NCBI GenBank assembly: GCA_944392785.1 | Contig: CALXXW010000024.1 | Location: forward strand, 73,744-109,070 | Source of the DNA: an uncultured Alphaproteobacteria bacterium | GTDB lineage: Bacteria > Pseudomonadota > Alphaproteobacteria > CAAHEQ01 > UBA3637 | Reading direction: 5' to 3' | Length of the DNA stretch: 35,327 nucleotides | Shown here: piece by piece, positions 8,002-16,300 of the stretch | Layout: every line of letters starts with the position of its first letter | Numbering within the stretch: position 1 is the stretch's first letter | The notes under the pieces: generated by a model | Seen by the model: the letters and a program-made list of their open reading frames with translations, nothing else | Databases searched by the model: none | What the model was told of the DNA's origin: nothing | Made by a program: the position numbers and the translations under genes

Positions 8002-9110
8002 CCCCCTTTTTATCTGCTTTTACACCGGCCAAAGCCGCTCGCATAAAAGCATCCAATTCTCCATCCAGAACACCGCTGGTATCAGAGGTTTCAACACCCG
8101 TTCGTAAGTCCTTGACCAGTTGATAGGGCTGTAGAACATAAGAGCGAATTTGATTTCCCCATCCATTATCTCCCTTGGCCACTTCAATCAAGCCCTGCTC
8201 TGCACGTCGTTTTTGCAGCTCCTGTTCATAAAGACGGGAACGCAACATATTCCATGCTTCCTCTTTATTTTGAAATTGAGACCGCCCCGTTTGACTTTGC
8301 ACAACAATACCCGTCGGCAAGTGCGTAATACGTACCGCACTTTCCGTACGATTAACATGCTGTCCCCCGGCACCGCTGGCACGATATAAATCAATGCGAC
8401 AATCTGCCGGATTAATCTCAATTTTTATGCTATCATCTACGACAGGATAAACCCAGACGGAAGCAAAGCTTGTATGCCGACGTGCATTGGCGTCAAAAGG
8501 AGAAATACGCACCAGGCGATGAACGCCTGATTCATACTTAAGCCATCCATATGCGTTTCGACCTGAAATTTTCAAAGTTGCGGACTTAATCCCGGCCTCT
8601 TCTCCGGCACTTTCTTCCAACAAGCTCACTTTGTAGCCGTTTTTTTCACCCCAGCGCGTATACATACGCAAAAGCATACTGGCCCAATCTTGAGACTCTG
8701 TCCCGCCGGCACCGGGATGAATCTCCAAAAAGGCATCATTCATATCTCCCTCGGCAGACAACAGGCTTTCCAACTCATACGCGGTCACTGTTTTCTCCAG
8801 TGCGACAAAAGAAGCCTCTGCCTCCGCCAACAGTTCCGGTTCATTTTCCGTCTCGGCCAACGCGATCATTTCATACGTATCTTCAATTTGCTTTTCCAAG
8901 TTTTGCACACGTTCAACCGATGCGAATAACGTATTACGTTCCGCCATCAGCTTTTGTGCTTTCTCAGCGTTATCCCACAAATGAGGATCAGCCGTCAACG
9001 CATCCAATTCATCACATCTTAACAAGGCATTTGGCCAGTCAAAGACGCTCCTTAAGCAATAACATTGCTTGACGGTACTTAGAGTTCAAAGCTATTATTT
9101 CTGCTTTCAT
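7985..9110 (-). CDS. prfB: Peptide chain release factor 2, with programmed +1 frameshift
   Basis: RF2 recognises UAA and UGA and triggers peptidyl-tRNA hydrolysis. The main frame holds the SPF stop-codon tripeptide ([12 protein letters not shown]), the GGQ catalytic motif ([10 protein letters not shown]) and the usual [19 protein letters not shown]-terminal block. The reading frame is made of two parts. A 23-codon zero frame starts at ATG 9110 (or the adjacent ATG at 9113) after an AGGGAGAGGA ribosome binding region and ends CTT TGA. Shifting +1 over the T at 9041 joins it to the main frame as [13 protein letters not shown]. The product is then about 374 residues, matching the family; the main frame alone would lack the N-terminal helix. 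It lies 17 bases after mrcA and is followed by the DUF47 gene with a 17-base overlap. Confidence 0.95.
9038..9053 (-). promoter_or_regulatory. RF2 autoregulatory +1 frameshift site
   Basis: Reading the minus strand, AAGGAG (9053-9048), three bases CGT, then CTT TGA C (9044-9038). The internal Shine-Dalgarno element, its 3-base spacing and the slippery CTTTGAC match the classic bacterial RF2 site. Low RF2 makes the ribosome pause at the in-frame UGA and slip forward, so RF2 controls its own synthesis. Confidence 0.95.
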
Positions 9111-9127
9111 CATTCCTCTCCCTATGG

Positions 9128-11527
9128 TTAATAAATTCCACCGACGTCCGGAGCATCCTTATCGTCTTCTCGTATCGTAATATCTCGTCCGATAATCCGT
9201 GTCGGCTTAGATAAATCATCGGTTAATTTGAATGCTTCACTGATCACATTGGTGTCTCCGGGTTCGGCCGGCTTACCTGTTTTGGCATTCACGCGAACCA
9301 ACCGCACGCTGGGAGGCACACGGAAAGGTAAATCCGGTTTATCCTTTAAAGCCACTCGCATAAAATCTCGGAAAATCGGTCCGGCGGTGGTTCCTCCCGT
9401 ATCATTGGGTCCCAAGGTTCGAGGGATATCAAACCCGACCCAAACGCCAACGACTAAATCCGGCGAAAAGCCGATAAACCACGCATCAAAACTATCATTA
9501 CTGGTTCCGCTTTTGGCTCCCAGCGTTTTCTTGAGTGATTTTGCCACGCGACCTGTTCCTCGCTCCACAACACCCGTCAAGATATTCACCATTTGATAAG
9601 CCGTTGCCGGATCTTGTATTTGCGCGCGTTCATCTTGAATGACGGGTCTCAGCTCGCTACTGGCCGTTGGTCCGGAGCAATGAGGACATGGGCGATTATC
9701 GTGCTTATAAATAGTTTTTCCCTCTCGGTCCTGAATCCGATCCACCAAGTTGGGTTCAATCCATTTTCCCCCGTTAACCAACATGCCATAAGCTGTCGTC
9801 AAACGCAGCAATGTGGTTTCTCCCGACCCCAAAGCTGTTGATAGATTCGGCTGCAAGGCATCGGATATATTGAATTTTTTCCCATACGCCAAGATACGTT
9901 TCAAACCAATCGCCTGAGCCAAACGGATTGTCATCAAATTACGCGACTTTTCTATACCGACACGCAACGTTGTCGGACCATAAAAAACATTGCTGTAGTT
10001 TTTAGGTTTCCACTTTGTTCCATCCGGCAGCTCCATAACAATCGGCGCGTCCAAGATAAGACTGGAAGGAGTGTATCCTGCATCCAAAGCCGCCAAATAC
10101 ACAAACGGTTTAAAAGACGAACCCGGTTGACGCTGAGCCTGAACAGCTCGATTGAATTGGTTTTTCCCGAAAGCATACCCACCCGTCATCGCCAAAACAC
10201 GTCCCGTATGCGGATCCAAAGCCACCAACGCTCCTTCGATTTCCGGTTCTTGTTGAAGTAAATAAAGACCGGCATGCTTCGGTTTAGAACTGACCAAGAC
10301 TACATCTGCGACGGCCAGAACTTGACCGACCTTTGATACCTTAGGGCCTATACGTCCCTCTTTTTTGGCGGCTCGCGCCCAAGCCAAATCCTCGACGCGA
10401 ATATCTCCCGTTGTCCCATCAGCCAATGTAATACTTGCTTTTTCATCAGAAACAGCCGATACCCGAGCCCATTGCCAACTATCCGGAAGATACGATGGTT
10501 TTTTGATTTCGGCCAAAGCCTCTAAATCTTCTGTTTCCAATCTGTGCGTAGCGCCGCGCCATCCATGTTTTCTATCATAAGCACGAAGACCGGATTGAAG
10601 TGCCTCGACAGCCGCTTTTTGTAAAACGGGATCTAAGGAGGTGCGAATAAACAAGCCACCGTTATAGATAGCCTCATCCCCATATTTATCGACAACAAAG
10701 CGGCGCACTTCTTCGGCATAATAACCGGCATCATCCAACATTTCGGTTTTTCTTTCGGACATGACAATCGGTTCGGCGGCAGCCAACTGTGCCTCTTCCG
10801 CGGTAATATATCCCTCTGTCACCATACGAGAAAGAACCCAATTACGCCGTTCGACGGCGGCCTCTTGATGCCTCAGTGGATGATAGTTATTCGGCCCTTT
10901 CGGCAACGCCGCCAAAAAAGCCATTTCTCCCAACGTCAACTCATTCATTGCCTTATTAAAGTAGTTCAATGATGCACTGGCGACGCCATACGACCCAACG
11001 CCCAAATAAATTTCGTTGAGGTAAAGCTCTAAAATATGGTCTTTTGTATAAGCATCTTCAATTTTTCTGGCCAATAAAGCCTCTTTAATTTTGCGCGAGA
11101 GGGAGCGTTCGGATGTTAATAAAAAGTTTTTAGCGACCTGCTGTGTGATGGTAGAGGCACCGATGGCACGCTTTCCCGTTCCATAATTCCGGATGTTTGT
11201 CACAACCGCCCTCAGCAACCCCAAATAATCCAAGCCATGATGCTCATAGAACGTTTTATCTTCCGCCGAAATAAAAGCCGCTTTTAACAACGGAGGAATT
11301 TTTTCAACCGGGACAAAAATTCTTTTTTCATGGGCATACTCGGCCAACATAGAACCATCGGCAGCATACAGACGGCTTGTAATTTGCGGCTGATAAACAG
11401 CCAGCTGCTGATAATCGGGCAATCCGACCGAAAAGCGGATAATCAGAACCAATACAGCCAGAGCCGACAAAATGCCGCCCCAGAAAAACCAGCTGATGAG
11501 TGTTGCACAAATGCGCATTTTTTTCAT
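9128..11527 (-). CDS. mrcA: Penicillin-binding protein 1A (bifunctional)
   Basis: A 799-residue class A PBP that polymerises glycan strands and cross-links peptides in the periplasm. After a short cytoplasmic tail and one membrane helix (about residues 9-31) comes the GT51 transglycosylase domain with EDKTFYEHHG (catalytic Glu89) and GASTITQQVAKN (123-134). The transpeptidase domain has the nucleophile motif S470-SF-K473, the SRN triad at 528-530 and KSGT at 672-675. An insert between SRN and KSGT contains CPHC (614-617), a possible metal or disulfide pair. The start at 11527 has AAGGA about nine bases upstream and its own promoter. It heads the run mrcA-prfB-DUF47-pit-yhdP-like. Confidence 0.96.
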   Translation of the reverse strand: MKKMRICATLISWFFWGGILSALAVLVLIIRFSVGLPDYQQLAVYQPQITSRLYAADGSMLAEYAHEKRIFVPVEKIPPLLKAAFISAEDKTFYEHHGLDYLGLLRAVVTNIRNYGTGKRAIGASTITQQVAKNFLLTSERSLSRKIKEALLARKIEDAYTKDHILELYLNEIYLGVGSYGVASASLNYFNKAMNELTLGEMAFLAALPKGPNNYHPLRHQEAAVERRNWVLSRMVTEGYITAEEAQLAAAEPIVMSERKTEMLDDAGYYAEEVRRFVVDKYGDEAIYNGGLFIRTSLDPVLQKAAVEALQSGLRAYDRKHGWRGATHRLETEDLEALAEIKKPSYLPDSWQWARVSAVSDEKASITLADGTTGDIRVEDLAWARAAKKEGRIGPKVSKVGQVLAVADVVLVSSKPKHAGLYLLQQEPEIEGALVALDPHTGRVLAMTGGYAFGKNQFNRAVQAQRQPGSSFKPFVYLAALDAGYTPSSLILDAPIVMELPDGTKWKPKNYSNVFYGPTTLRVGIEKSRNLMTIRLAQAIGLKRILAYGKKFNISDALQPNLSTALGSGETTLLRLTTAYGMLVNGGKWIEPNLVDRIQDREGKTIYKHDNRPCPHCSGPTASSELRPVIQDERAQIQDPATAYQMVNILTGVVERGTGRVAKSLKKTLGAKSGTSNDSFDAWFIGFSPDLVVGVWVGFDIPRTLGPNDTGGTTAGPIFRDFMRVALKDKPDLPFRVPPSVRLVRVNAKTGKPAEPGDTNVISEAFKLTDDLSKPTRIIGRDITIREDDKDAPDVGGIY

Positions 11528-11548
11528 GACGTGAATCCTTTAGGCTTT

Positions 11549-11577
11549 ATCATACCTTGTTTTGCAAAAAAAGACAA
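11549..11577 (-). promoter_or_regulatory. Promoter of mrcA
   Basis: Minus-strand TTGTCT (11577-11572) and TATGAT (11554-11549), 17-base spacer. Predicted start near 11542, leader about 15 bases. Confidence 0.65.
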
Positions 11578-11610
11578 GCTTTTATTTTGCCGAAAAAAGA
11601 GAGGCTTTCC

Positions 11611-11639
11611 TTGACAAGAGCGACACAAACTGGTAAAAT
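11611..11639 (+). promoter_or_regulatory. Promoter of dtd-orf67-murA
   Basis: TTGACA (11611-11616) and TAAAAT (11634-11639), 17-base spacer. The predicted start near 11646 shows that translation must begin at 11665, not at upstream in-frame codons. Confidence 0.8.
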
Positions 11640-11664
11640 TCGGCCCAAAAGGAGCGAAAAAGAT

Positions 11665-12111
11665 ATGAAAGCCGTTTTACAACGTGTCAGCCGTGCCTGT
11701 GTTTCCGTTAATCGTCAAACCGTTGGACAAATCGGGACGGGATTATGTATCTTGCTGGGAGTTGAACCAACAGATTCAGAGGCTGATGCTCGCTGGTTAG
11801 CAAATAAAGTCGTGAATTTACGCATTTTTGAAGACGCGGCAGGAAAAATGAATTTATCTTTAAGAGATATACAGGGAGAAGCATTAATTATCTCACAATT
11901 TACCTTACTCGCCGATTGCAACACCGGACGACGCCCCTCATTCACAGGGGCCGGGAATCCTCAAACGGCGGCACTCCTTTACGATCATTTTTGTCAGGCC
12001 GTTGCCGCACTCGGCATAAAAGTTGAACGTGGTATTTTTCAGGCCGATATGTTGGTGAGTCTTGACAACATGGGACCCGCAACGTTTATTTTGGAGACTC
12101 AAAAATCATGA
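11665..12111 (+). CDS. dtd: D-aminoacyl-tRNA deacylase
   Basis: It hydrolyses D-aminoacyl-tRNAs (and mischarged Gly-tRNA-Ala) so that D-amino acids do not block translation. The 148-residue product has the family landmarks: MKAVLQRVSRACVSV at the N-terminus, ISQFTLLAD with the active-site SQ-TL segment, GRRPSFTGAG, and the C-terminal Gly-cisPro motif in DNMGPATF. Length is normal (about 145). The frame is open upstream to 11557, but the ATG at 11665 is preceded by AAAAGGAG and by a promoter whose start lies near 11646, so the longer version is excluded. The stop overlaps the next gene by four bases. Confidence 0.96.
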   Translation: MKAVLQRVSRACVSVNRQTVGQIGTGLCILLGVEPTDSEADARWLANKVVNLRIFEDAAGKMNLSLRDIQGEALIISQFTLLADCNTGRRPSFTGAGNPQTAALLYDHFCQAVAALGIKVERGIFQADMLVSLDNMGPATFILETQKS

Positions 12112-12311
12112 GACAACCTACTCAAATCTCAGAAACGGACGCCTTTGAACAACAAGCACGCGCGAATGTGGATTTACCGCCTCGCCTGTTGGAAACATTT
12201 ATCAAAAAAGGGAAAGCCTTGCGCTATAACCTCATTTTAAGAAAGCGACAACAACTTGCTCGTCAACAAAAACAACAGCTAAAGGATTCACCATGTATGC
12301 CTTCAAAATAA
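12108..12311 (+). CDS. Small basic protein between dtd and murA
   Basis: A 67-residue, strongly charged protein. Its second half (ALRYNLILRKRQQLARQQKQQ) is a probable amphipathic basic helix. I recall comparable short proteins with an LR-NL-RRK-Q-RAR-like pattern beside murA in other Alphaproteobacteria, but I cannot name a family. The start codon overlaps the dtd stop (ATGA at 12108-12111) and the 3' end overlaps the murA start by 19 bases. This tight coupling is the best evidence that it is real. No signal peptide or membrane segment; function unknown. Confidence 0.7.
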   Translation: MRQPTQISETDAFEQQARANVDLPPRLLETFIKKGKALRYNLILRKRQQLARQQKQQLKDSPCMPSK

Positions 12312-13555
12312 AGGGGGGGCACCCGCTTAAGGGGACAGTCATGATTAAAGGAGCCAAAAACGCCATTTTACCCCTGATGTGTGCGGCTCTCTTAACAAAA
12401 GAACCCGTTCAATTAAACAATATCTCATACCTATCGGACGTTCAGACGCTTTTGGCGTTATTAAAAAGTCTGGGATGTCAAGCGGATGAACAACCTGATA
12501 GCCTAACATTAAAAGCGGAAACATTAACAAGCACAACGGCCTCTTACGATTTTGTTTCTAAAATGCGCGCCTCTTTTTGGGTCTTAGGACCACTTTTGGC
12601 GCGTTGCGGCGAGGCTCGTGTTTCTCTTCCCGGAGGGTGCGCCATCGGGGCCAGACCCGTTGATATCTACCTGGAGGCACTGGAAAAGATGGGGGCCCGC
12701 ATCACGATTGAAAATGGATATATTGTCGCCAAAGGGCAATTAAAGGGGGCGGATATTTATTTTCGACGGATTTCTGTAGGGGCAACTCATAATACTTTGT
12801 TGGCGGCTGTTTTGGCTTCGGGCACCACGATTTTAAGAAACGCGGCCATTGAACCGGAAGTCACGGATTTAGCCCTCATGTTGCAAAAGATGGGGGCTGA
12901 CATTCAAGGCATTGGCACACATACATTGACCATTAAGGGGGTTTCTCAACTTGACGGTGTGTGTTATCGCGTTGTTCCGGACCGCATTGAAGCGGCGACA
13001 TTTGCCATTGCCGCCGCCATCACAAAAGGTAAGATTTTTATGCAAGGGGCTCGTCTTGATTTAATGATGGCTGTCGTTGATTTGCTGCAACCCAGCCACA
13101 TTTTGTTGACGCAAACAGAGGACGGGGTTTGGGTAGATGCCGAGCAGGCTCTGTTGACGGCTGTTCCGGTTAAAACGGCCGAGTATCCGGCTTTTCCGAC
13201 AGATGATCAAGCGCTGATGACAACTTTTTTATGCCTGGCATCCGGCGAAGCTCTTGTCAGCGAATCCATTTTTGAAAATCGCTTCATGCACATTCCGGAG
13301 TTGCGCCGAATGGGCGGGACCATTATTGATGTGAATAATCACAGCGTTTATATTTGTGGGAAAAAGAAACTCTCCGGTGCCACCGTCACTGCGTCTGATT
13401 TAAGAGGGGGGGTCAGTCTTGTCCTGGCCGGATTAGCAGCAGAAGGAGAAACCATCGTCAAACGTATTTACCACATTGAACGCGGGTATTTTGAGCTTGA
13501 CAAAAAGCTGCGCGCATTAGGAGCAGATATCACAAAAATTGATATTCCTCTGTAA
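12293..13555 (+). CDS. murA: UDP-N-acetylglucosamine 1-carboxyvinyltransferase
   Basis: It transfers enolpyruvate from phosphoenolpyruvate to UDP-GlcNAc, the first committed step of peptidoglycan synthesis, in the cytoplasm. The 420-residue product has the expected two-lobed EPT fold length. Visible active-site residues are K22-N23 in KGAKNA and the loop GGCAIGARPVD with Cys116, equivalent to E. coli Cys115, the residue alkylated by fosfomycin; the target is therefore of the sensitive type. The start at 12293 has AAAGGA six bases upstream, inside the preceding small gene. It is the last gene of dtd-orf67-murA. I see no strong terminator in the 100 bases before the convergent rnd. Confidence 0.97.
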   Translation: MYAFKIKGGHPLKGTVMIKGAKNAILPLMCAALLTKEPVQLNNISYLSDVQTLLALLKSLGCQADEQPDSLTLKAETLTSTTASYDFVSKMRASFWVLGPLLARCGEARVSLPGGCAIGARPVDIYLEALEKMGARITIENGYIVAKGQLKGADIYFRRISVGATHNTLLAAVLASGTTILRNAAIEPEVTDLALMLQKMGADIQGIGTHTLTIKGVSQLDGVCYRVVPDRIEAATFAIAAAITKGKIFMQGARLDLMMAVVDLLQPSHILLTQTEDGVWVDAEQALLTAVPVKTAEYPAFPTDDQALMTTFLCLASGEALVSESIFENRFMHIPELRRMGGTIIDVNNHSVYICGKKKLSGATVTASDLRGGVSLVLAGLAAEGETIVKRIYHIERGYFELDKKLRALGADITKIDIPL

Positions 13556-13656
13556 TCTGTCTCAAAAAAGACACCATACCTCTTCTTCCCGTATCTGTCC
13601 AGGGTGTTCTATATCCCGGCAAAGATACACGCTCTTGGATGCATGACAAGTGTGTC

Positions 13657-14814
13657 TTAGGGGATGTTTGACCATATTAATCCCTGCTTTTCGGGATCAT
13701 AGGACAACGCCATTTTTCCCATACCAAAAGCCAACACCCGCTGACCGAAAACATGATAGCGCCATCCGCTTAGACAGGGCACATGTTGATTTCCTTGCGC
13801 CAAAAGGCTCAATTCATCCGTAGAAGCAATAATTCTGGGAGCAACACCGATTTCTGCGGCGGAAACATCCAGCAACAGCCGATAAACCTCCCATAGACTA
13901 CGCTGATACGGCAATAACACTTGCTTTTTTTCCGTCAGGTTTTGAGGATATTGTTCGACAGGAACGGCTTGTGCCGTTTTCAAGATGTGTAATAATTCCA
14001 CTGCCAACGCGCTTTTTCCAAATCCTTTTGGAAAATGACGCAACTTGTCGAAATCGGCCGGCGTATCTACCGGGGCAACAGCCAGCTCAAGCAAAGCCTC
14101 ATCCTTTAAGATATGTTTACGCGGTTTATTTTTTGTTTTAGCCATCTGTTCGCGCCATGCGGCCAAACGTGACAGGACATAAAGCTGCTTCTCTTTTTTT
14201 AAAGGTGCCTTTATTTTACGCCAAGCTGTTTCGTTATCTACCTCATATGTTTTGGGATCTGTCAGAACGGCCATTTCCTCAATTAACCAATCACGCCGGC
14301 CATTATTATCCAAACGGTTTTGCAAATTCAGATACACATCTCGCAAATATGTCACATCATGTAAAGCATACGTCTCCTGCTCCGAGCTTAAAGGACGTCG
14401 TGACCAATCTGTATAACGCTGTCCTTTATCCAAATGAATTCCCAAACAATCATACACCAACTGCTGATAGCCCACCATGTCGGTATATCCACAGACCATA
14501 GCCGCCACCTGGGTATCAAACAATGGTGTCGGTATCTGGTGAGTCAGCATATAGAAAATCTCAATATCCTGCCGCGCCGCATGAAAAACCTTCATGACAT
14601 GCGGATTTTGGAATAATTGAAAGAGCGGGCTTAAATCCAAGTCCCGACTCAGTGCATCAACGCACCAAGCCTCTTGCGGACTGGCGATTTGAATTAAACA
14701 CAATTCGGGATAATATGTTTTCTCACGTATAAATTCCGTATCGACGGTCATAAAAGGATGTGTCGCAAAACGCTGACAAACCTCTTTTAACAAATCTGTT
14801 GTTTGAATCATCAT
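13657..14814 (-). CDS. rnd: Ribonuclease D
   Basis: A 3'-5' exoribonuclease that trims tRNA precursors and other small RNAs. The 385-residue product has a complete DEDDy active site: D25-x-E27 in VDTEF, D83 in ARQDIEIF, and Y149-x3-D153 in YALHD. An HRDC-like domain follows at about residues 205-290 (AWREQMAKTKNKPRKHILKDE and following). Length is near E. coli RNase D (375). The start at 14814 has no ribosome binding site; a promoter ends 9 bases upstream, suggesting a leaderless message. It is divergent from a CCA-adding-type enzyme, another tRNA 3'-end enzyme. Confidence 0.93.
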   Translation of the reverse strand: MMIQTTDLLKEVCQRFATHPFMTVDTEFIREKTYYPELCLIQIASPQEAWCVDALSRDLDLSPLFQLFQNPHVMKVFHAARQDIEIFYMLTHQIPTPLFDTQVAAMVCGYTDMVGYQQLVYDCLGIHLDKGQRYTDWSRRPLSSEQETYALHDVTYLRDVYLNLQNRLDNNGRRDWLIEEMAVLTDPKTYEVDNETAWRKIKAPLKKEKQLYVLSRLAAWREQMAKTKNKPRKHILKDEALLELAVAPVDTPADFDKLRHFPKGFGKSALAVELLHILKTAQAVPVEQYPQNLTEKKQVLLPYQRSLWEVYRLLLDVSAAEIGVAPRIIASTDELSLLAQGNQHVPCLSGWRYHVFGQRVLAFGMGKMALSYDPEKQGLIWSNIP

Positions 14815-14823
14815 GGTGACGAC

Positions 14824-14852
14824 ATTTTACACCTTTTTTCATTGCATGACAA
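14824..14852 (-). promoter_or_regulatory. Promoter of rnd (leaderless)
   Basis: Minus-strand TTGTCA (14852-14847) and TAAAAT (14829-14824), 17-base spacer. The expected start near 14817 is only two or three bases before the ATG at 14814. Confidence 0.7.
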
Positions 14853-14870
14853 GCCCCGCTTTGATATAAT
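14842..14870 (+). promoter_or_regulatory. Promoter of the cca-type gene (leaderless)
   Basis: TTGCAT (14842-14847), 17-base spacer, TATAAT (14865-14870), with an extended -10 TG at 14862-14863. The expected start coincides with the ATG at 14878. Its -35 box shares a base with the -35 box of the divergent rnd promoter. Confidence 0.8.
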
Positions 14871-14877
14871 AACACGT

Positions 14878-15708
14878 ATGACAATCCGGTGGCATCCTCA
14901 TCTTGAAAAAATATATCTTCTTTTAAACGGGCACATGCGTCTGGTAGGGGGCTGTGTCCGAGATATCCTGTTAGGGAAAACGCCGACAGACGTGGATATT
15001 GCCACTCCTTTGCACCCCGAGCAGGTGTGTGACAGACTGATTGCCGGAGGAATTCGTGTGATTCCAACCGGCATGGCCTTTGGGACGGTGACGGCTCAAT
15101 TTCCCGAGACCAAATATGAAATTACTTCACTACGTCGCGATATTGAAACAGACGGCCGACACCCGCGTATTGCCTATACCGATTCCTATCAAGAAGATGC
15201 TTCACGCCGTGATTTTACAATTAATGCCTTGTATCAAGACAGAGAGGGTATCTTATACGATTATCATCAGGGATTACAAGATTTAGCCCAACGACACATC
15301 CGCTTTATCGGAGATCCCGAGCAGCGTATCCATGAGGATTATCTGCGCATTTTACGTTATTTTCGTTTTTGGTCTTCTATTGAAAACAGGCAGCCGGACA
15401 ATCAGGTATTAGATGCTATCTACCGCCAGAAAGAGGGGCTGGGACGTCTGTCTATCGAAAGACGATGTCAAGAGCTCTTTAAGTTATTGGGAACACCTCA
15501 AGCGGAAAAAGCTCTTCACATCATGGAACATCTGGAATTACTTCCCTTGATTGCACCTCATTTGTCTTTGCCTCATTTTAAAGGCCAGACAGCCGTAGAG
15601 CGTTTTGCTTCTATGACGGTTGACCAAGATTTAAGTTTCTATAAACTGTCCCGTCGCTTGACCAGACAAATTCAAGAAGAATGGCAAAAATTTAAAAAGG
15701 AAACATAA
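14878..15708 (+). CDS. CCA-adding-type tRNA nucleotidyltransferase (short form)
   Basis: Member of the class II polymerase-beta-like family that adds or repairs the CCA end of tRNA; poly(A) polymerases share the fold. Head motifs are LVGGCVRDILLG with the metal-binding DVDIAT, followed by RRDFTINALY and the neck GDPEQRIHEDYLRILRYFRF. From the ATG at 14878 the product is 276 residues, clearly shorter than the 380-420 I expect for alphaproteobacterial members; the C-terminal body/tail seems reduced and there is no open continuation after 15708. The frame is open upstream to 14803, but a strong promoter inside that segment makes 14878 the start. No ribosome binding site precedes it, consistent with a leaderless message. 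Confidence 0.88.
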   Translation: MTIRWHPHLEKIYLLLNGHMRLVGGCVRDILLGKTPTDVDIATPLHPEQVCDRLIAGGIRVIPTGMAFGTVTAQFPETKYEITSLRRDIETDGRHPRIAYTDSYQEDASRRDFTINALYQDREGILYDYHQGLQDLAQRHIRFIGDPEQRIHEDYLRILRYFRFWSSIENRQPDNQVLDAIYRQKEGLGRLSIERRCQELFKLLGTPQAEKALHIMEHLELLPLIAPHLSLPHFKGQTAVERFASMTVDQDLSFYKLSRRLTRQIQEEWQKFKKET

Positions 15709-15725
15709 CCTTTGTCATTTTTTTC

Positions 15726-15754
15726 TTGTTTTTTTGGAGATTTCGGCATACATT
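15726..15754 (+). promoter_or_regulatory. Possible promoter of the prepilin gene
   Basis: TTGTTT (15726-15731) and TACATT (15749-15754), 17-base spacer. Both boxes are weak. Predicted start near 15761, ahead of a strong AAAGGAG at 15773-15779. Confidence 0.4.
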
Positions 15755-15783
15755 GACTTAAAGAAAAATAGGAAAGGAGATGT

Positions 15784-16239
15784 ATGATGTCGATTTCACC
15801 GAACGAATCCGGACGCAGTTTGATTGAAATGTTGGCCGTTATTTCTATTATCAGTATTATTACCGTCGGCGCCGTTAATGGTCTGGGATATGCCAATCGC
15901 TTGTTTCGAGCGACAGAAATTCAAAATGATGTCGAAGCATTAGCAAGCGGTGTTATCGACCTTTATTCATGGCAACGTGATTACAACAATCTGAACATGA
16001 CCACCATTTGTGATAATGATATTCTTATGAGAGACTGCGTTAATAATGCTTTCCCGGCCCCCGGAGCCGATACCATAATCGTTCAAAAGACGGGGGGTGG
16101 TGATAGCTTTGAAATTGTTGTCACGGGACTTCCCCGTCTCACGTGCAATGCTCTAAAGGACAAGAAATGGATTTATGTCCAGGCACCGACCGAAGCCTGC
16201 AACGGGGATCAAAACACGTTAAGTTTTGCGGCGAATTAG
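15784..16239 (+). CDS. Type IVb-like prepilin (PilS-like), stand-alone
   Basis: The 151-residue product has a short leader ending in Gly10, then SLIE with the conserved Glu at +5, then about 22 hydrophobic residues: a class III (prepilin peptidase) signal. The +1 residue is Arg instead of the usual Phe or Met. The globular part has four Cys (76, 85, 121, 139). GLPRLTC (115-121), Trp129 and C139-x4-N-x-L-x-F resemble the C-terminal lobe of PilS-type IVb pilins. GGAG at 15776-15779 fits either ATG at 15784 or 15787. No secretion ATPase, platform protein or prepilin peptidase is nearby, so it is an orphan pilin or minor pilin. The same C-terminal pattern occurs in the cysteine-repeat protein at the right edge. 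Confidence 0.8.
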   Translation: MMSISPNESGRSLIEMLAVISIISIITVGAVNGLGYANRLFRATEIQNDVEALASGVIDLYSWQRDYNNLNMTTICDNDILMRDCVNNAFPAPGADTIIVQKTGGGDSFEIVVTGLPRLTCNALKDKKWIYVQAPTEACNGDQNTLSFAAN

Positions 16240-16246
16240 CTCTATA

Positions 16247-16294
16247 TCAAGCCGATGACGGGCTTGACCTCTTTGCATGAACAGCAGAAAGAGG
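16247..16294. terminator. Tandem hairpins between convergent genes
   Basis: Two perfect 7-bp stems in series: TCAAGCC/GGCTTGA (16247-16253 with 16261-16267) and CCTCTTT/AAAGAGG (16268-16274 with 16288-16294). They fill the 61-base gap between the prepilin gene and the minus-strand nucleotidyltransferase. Neither has a clean T-run, so termination is inferred from position. Confidence 0.5.
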
Positions 16295-16300
16295 GAAAGA

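Noticed and set aside
11557-11664. N-terminal extension of dtd
   Set aside because: The promoter at 11611-11639 and the ribosome binding site at 11648-11654 lie within it, and the residues are not family-like.
13556-13656. Imperfect hairpins between murA and rnd
   Set aside because: Stems are short or bulged and lack a T-run; not convincing as a terminator.
14803-14877. N-terminal extension of the cca-type gene
   Set aside because: A strong promoter with extended -10 lies inside it; the ATG at 14878 sits at the predicted transcript start.
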